A DNA stretch of 9,250 nucleotides from positions 1 through 9,250 of the forward strand of contig JAUVAJ010000039.1 in assembly GCA_030591795.1 (NCBI GenBank), written 5' to 3'. This DNA comes from Desulfuromonadales bacterium (GTDB taxonomy: Bacteria > Desulfobacterota > Desulfuromonadia > Desulfuromonadales > UBA2294). Position 1 is the first letter of the stretch; every line of letters starts with the position of its first letter. Positions 7,406-9,250 of the stretch are shown here, one piece after another. A program made the position numbers and the translations under genes. Under the pieces are notes generated by a model that did not search any database, had not been told where the DNA came from, and was given only the letters and a program-made list of their open reading frames with translations.

Positions 7406-7564
7406 ATATAATCTCTTTATCGTCTACAAACTGGTCAGTCTGAAAATGTTTTCTCCTTGTCGGACAGATCAAACTCAAGCGCAATACATAGTCGGCCACG
7501 GTGGTCGCATGCTCTTCGGACAACAAAGGGCTGAAGTACCACCTCACAGAGCAAACTGGAACGA
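7406..7564 (-). other. Unassigned stretch between ABC gene stop and terminator
   Basis: This stretch of 159 bases forms the probable 3' untranslated region of the ABC transcript. Two minus-strand frames are open. One runs from a GTG at 7547 to a TAA at 7395 inside the terminator stem (50 residues, VRWYFSPLLSEEHATTVADY at the start). One runs from a GTG at 7542 to a TGA at 7435 (35 residues, ending CIALEFDLSDKEKTFSD). A plus-strand ATG at 7447 also opens a frame of 40 codons to a stop near 7569. None has a convincing ribosome binding site and I recognise none of them. The base composition is coding-like (not AT-rich, unlike the region at 7247-7380), so it could be a gene remnant, a small RNA ending at the terminator, or an interspersed repeat. 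Confidence 0.3.
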
Positions 7565-9250
7565 CTAAATAGATTTGTTATTAACTGGAGCTTTTTCAAG
7601 GGGTAATGTCACTAGTTTTTCACGTGGCCCATCGGCGACCACACGCCCACCATCCAGTGCAATAATGCGTTGAACCATAGATAGCATGACAGGGCTGTGG
7701 GTTGTCATAATGAGAACTGCAGATCTATCCAGAAGTTTCGGCAGCCGCTCAGCCAGCAGACGCTCACTTTCCGGGTCGAGCCCCAGTGTCGGCTCATCCA
7801 GCAGTAGAATCCGACTCGGCTGGGCAAACACGCGAGCCAGCGCCACCTTCTGCCGTTGGCCACCGGAGAGGTTGTTGCCGCGCTCCTCCAACTGCATACC
7901 GAGCGACATTCGCCCGCTTTTGAATTCAACTTCCAGGCCGGAGGCCCAGATCGCCTCACGAAAGCGATCCTGATCCCGACAGCCGGAAATACGCAGGTTA
8001 TCCTCCAGGGTTCCGGCAAATATAGCCGGATCCTGAGCTTTATAGGCCAGCCATTTAACCCGATCAAAGCGAGCGATATCATCCAACGCCAGACCGTCAA
8101 TGAGTATCTGACCGGTATCAGGTCGACTCAGACCGCCAAGACAGCGCAGCAGTGTCGACTTACCGGCACCCGGTCGGCCCAGCAGGGCGATCCGCTCACC
8201 GGGGGTAATTGACAAGGAGACGTTCTCAAGCGCCGCCGGGCGACCCTCATAGTGCTTGCCAATCCCGATAACAGAAATTTTACCTTCGATATCCGGTCTG
8301 GGGGTGCATGCCCGCTCTTCAACCTCTTCCAGACTTTCGCCCATCCGTTCAGCGGCGCGCATAAAATCCTGCCACTTCCCCATGACCGAAAACAATGATG
8401 ACACCTGGGCCATGGAGCGACCAGCCAGAATATTACAAGCTATAAGCATACCTATACTTAACAACTGGGCATGAATCAGGTAGACACCGGCGCTCAAAAT
8501 CACAACGGTTGTAGCGGTCTGCATTATTGTGGAAAACATCGTCATCTGGTGTGTCGCCAACCGTCTTTGCGTATCGAAATCTGTCGACTGTTCCGCCAGC
8601 TCGCGCCAACTCCGCAGAAACGTTCCAGAACCAGGGGTGGTACGCACAATATCCAGACAGTTCAGGGTTTCACCCATGAACGCCAGCTTAATCGTGTTTT
8701 TTTCTTCAGCTTCCTTGGCGAGTCTTGATTGTCGTGCCTGCAACAAAAATCCGGCACCGGCATACAGCAACACCAACACAAGGGTGACGATCATCATCTG
8801 CCACGCGATGATGCCGATAACGGCCAGATAAAGAACCAAAAACGGGATATCCGTGATCTGCAGCAGATAGCTGGACGAAACAAAGTCACGCGACTGGCTC
8901 AGGTTGCGATAATTGGTTATAAACCGGGGGAAACCGCCCGGAGGAAGATCGGCCTGAGAGACCATCTTTGACCAGAGTTTTTCATCACTGCGCTGCGCCA
9001 GATCGACACTAATACGTTCCGTAGCCCAGCTCCGCACCAGACGCATTGCGGTATCAGTAGCCAGGTAGAGTCCCATACCGAACACCAGTGCCCAGAGCGT
9101 TTCAAACAGCCCATTCATAGCTATTTTGTCATAGATCAACAGGGCGAAGATCGGTAGCAGCAGTTGACCAGAGTTTATGAAGAGACTGGCGACACCGACT
9201 TCTGCCCAGGCTGCGCGCAGTTCCGGCCATAGCGCAGTCAATGCAGCAAA
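7565..9250 (-). CDS. Type I secretion-type ABC transporter, fused permease and ATPase (5' end outside window)
   Basis: Inner membrane exporter half-transporter resembling the LapB/LssB/HlyB family, which moves large unfolded proteins such as RTX adhesins with a membrane fusion protein and an outer membrane TolC-like channel. The window holds 561 codons; the frame is open to base 9250, and family members have about 700 residues, so an N-terminal part (often a degenerate C39 peptidase-like domain) probably lies outside. In-window residues show about six membrane helices (about 18-41, 50-67, 128-150, 151-170, 237-258, 262-282). The ATPase domain follows, with Walker A GRPGAGKS (358-365), Q-loop Gln406, signature LSGGQ (461-465), Walker B ILLLDE (D485, E486) and H-loop His518. 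All catalytic residues are intact, so it looks active. It ends in a terminator and is not part of the dcw unit. A bacteriocin or peptide exporter is the main alternative. Confidence 0.88.
   Translation of the reverse strand, partial: FAALTALWPELRAAWAEVGVASLFINSGQLLLPIFALLIYDKIAMNGLFETLWALVFGMGLYLATDTAMRLVRSWATERISVDLAQRSDEKLWSKMVSQADLPPGGFPRFITNYRNLSQSRDFVSSSYLLQITDIPFLVLYLAVIGIIAWQMMIVTLVLVLLYAGAGFLLQARQSRLAKEAEEKNTIKLAFMGETLNCLDIVRTTPGSGTFLRSWRELAEQSTDFDTQRRLATHQMTMFSTIMQTATTVVILSAGVYLIHAQLLSIGMLIACNILAGRSMAQVSSLFSVMGKWQDFMRAAERMGESLEEVEERACTPRPDIEGKISVIGIGKHYEGRPAALENVSLSITPGERIALLGRPGAGKSTLLRCLGGLSRPDTGQILIDGLALDDIARFDRVKWLAYKAQDPAIFAGTLEDNLRISGCRDQDRFREAIWASGLEVEFKSGRMSLGMQLEERGNNLSGGQRQKVALARVFAQPSRILLLDEPTLGLDPESERLLAERLPKLLDRSAVLIMTTHSPVMLSMVQRIIALDGGRVVADGPREKLVTLPLEKAPVNNKSI

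Noticed and set aside
7247..7564. tRNA, riboswitch or CRISPR repeats in the intergenic stretch
   Set aside because: No cloverleaf, no recognisable riboswitch core and no repeat-spacer pattern; the visible structure is terminator, palindrome, promoter and GTG boxes.
9239..9241. TTG as the start codon of the ABC transporter
   Set aside because: The frame stays open to the window edge and the family has about 150 more residues upstream, so this is an internal codon of a gene cut by the window.

Overview
The window holds most of a division and cell wall (dcw) gene cluster, all read on the minus strand. It also holds the 3' three quarters or so of a type I secretion-type ABC transporter gene, also on the minus strand, lying upstream of the cluster. 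In transcription order, from high to low coordinates, the layout is: ABC transporter (5'-truncated by the window edge); a 318-base non-coding stretch with a terminator and a promoter; then mraZ, rsmH, ftsL, ftsI, murE, murF and mraY. mraY runs off the low-coordinate edge.

The organism is a Gram-negative-type bacterium making meso-diaminopimelate peptidoglycan, since MurE carries the DNPR motif. The gene order, the roughly 650-residue FtsI with a C-terminal PASTA domain, and the moderate GC content together suggest a Desulfuromonadota (Geobacter/Desulfuromonas/Pelobacter-like) lineage. This is an inference from family knowledge; no rRNA or other lineage marker is present.

The seven dcw genes are tightly packed: 12, 42, -1, 29, 3 and 4 bases separate successive genes. 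They look like one transcription unit driven by a near-consensus sigma-70 promoter (TTGACA, 17 bases, TATAGT) about 50 bases upstream of the mraZ GTG start. MraZ is the cluster's DNA-binding regulator. RsmH methylates 16S rRNA. FtsL and FtsI are septal divisome proteins. MurE, MurF and MraY build the UDP-MurNAc-pentapeptide and load it on the lipid carrier.

The leader carries GTG-centred boxes at 10-base spacing, matching the known style of MraZ operators. A 9-base inverted repeat spans the promoter, and a perfect 12-base palindrome lies near -70. A strong rho-independent terminator separates the ABC gene from this promoter.

The coding content is conventional and I found no undescribed system. 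The items most worth a second look are the regulatory architecture upstream of mraZ, the unexplained stretch of about 160 bases between the ABC gene and its terminator, and the secretion-type transporter next to the dcw locus.
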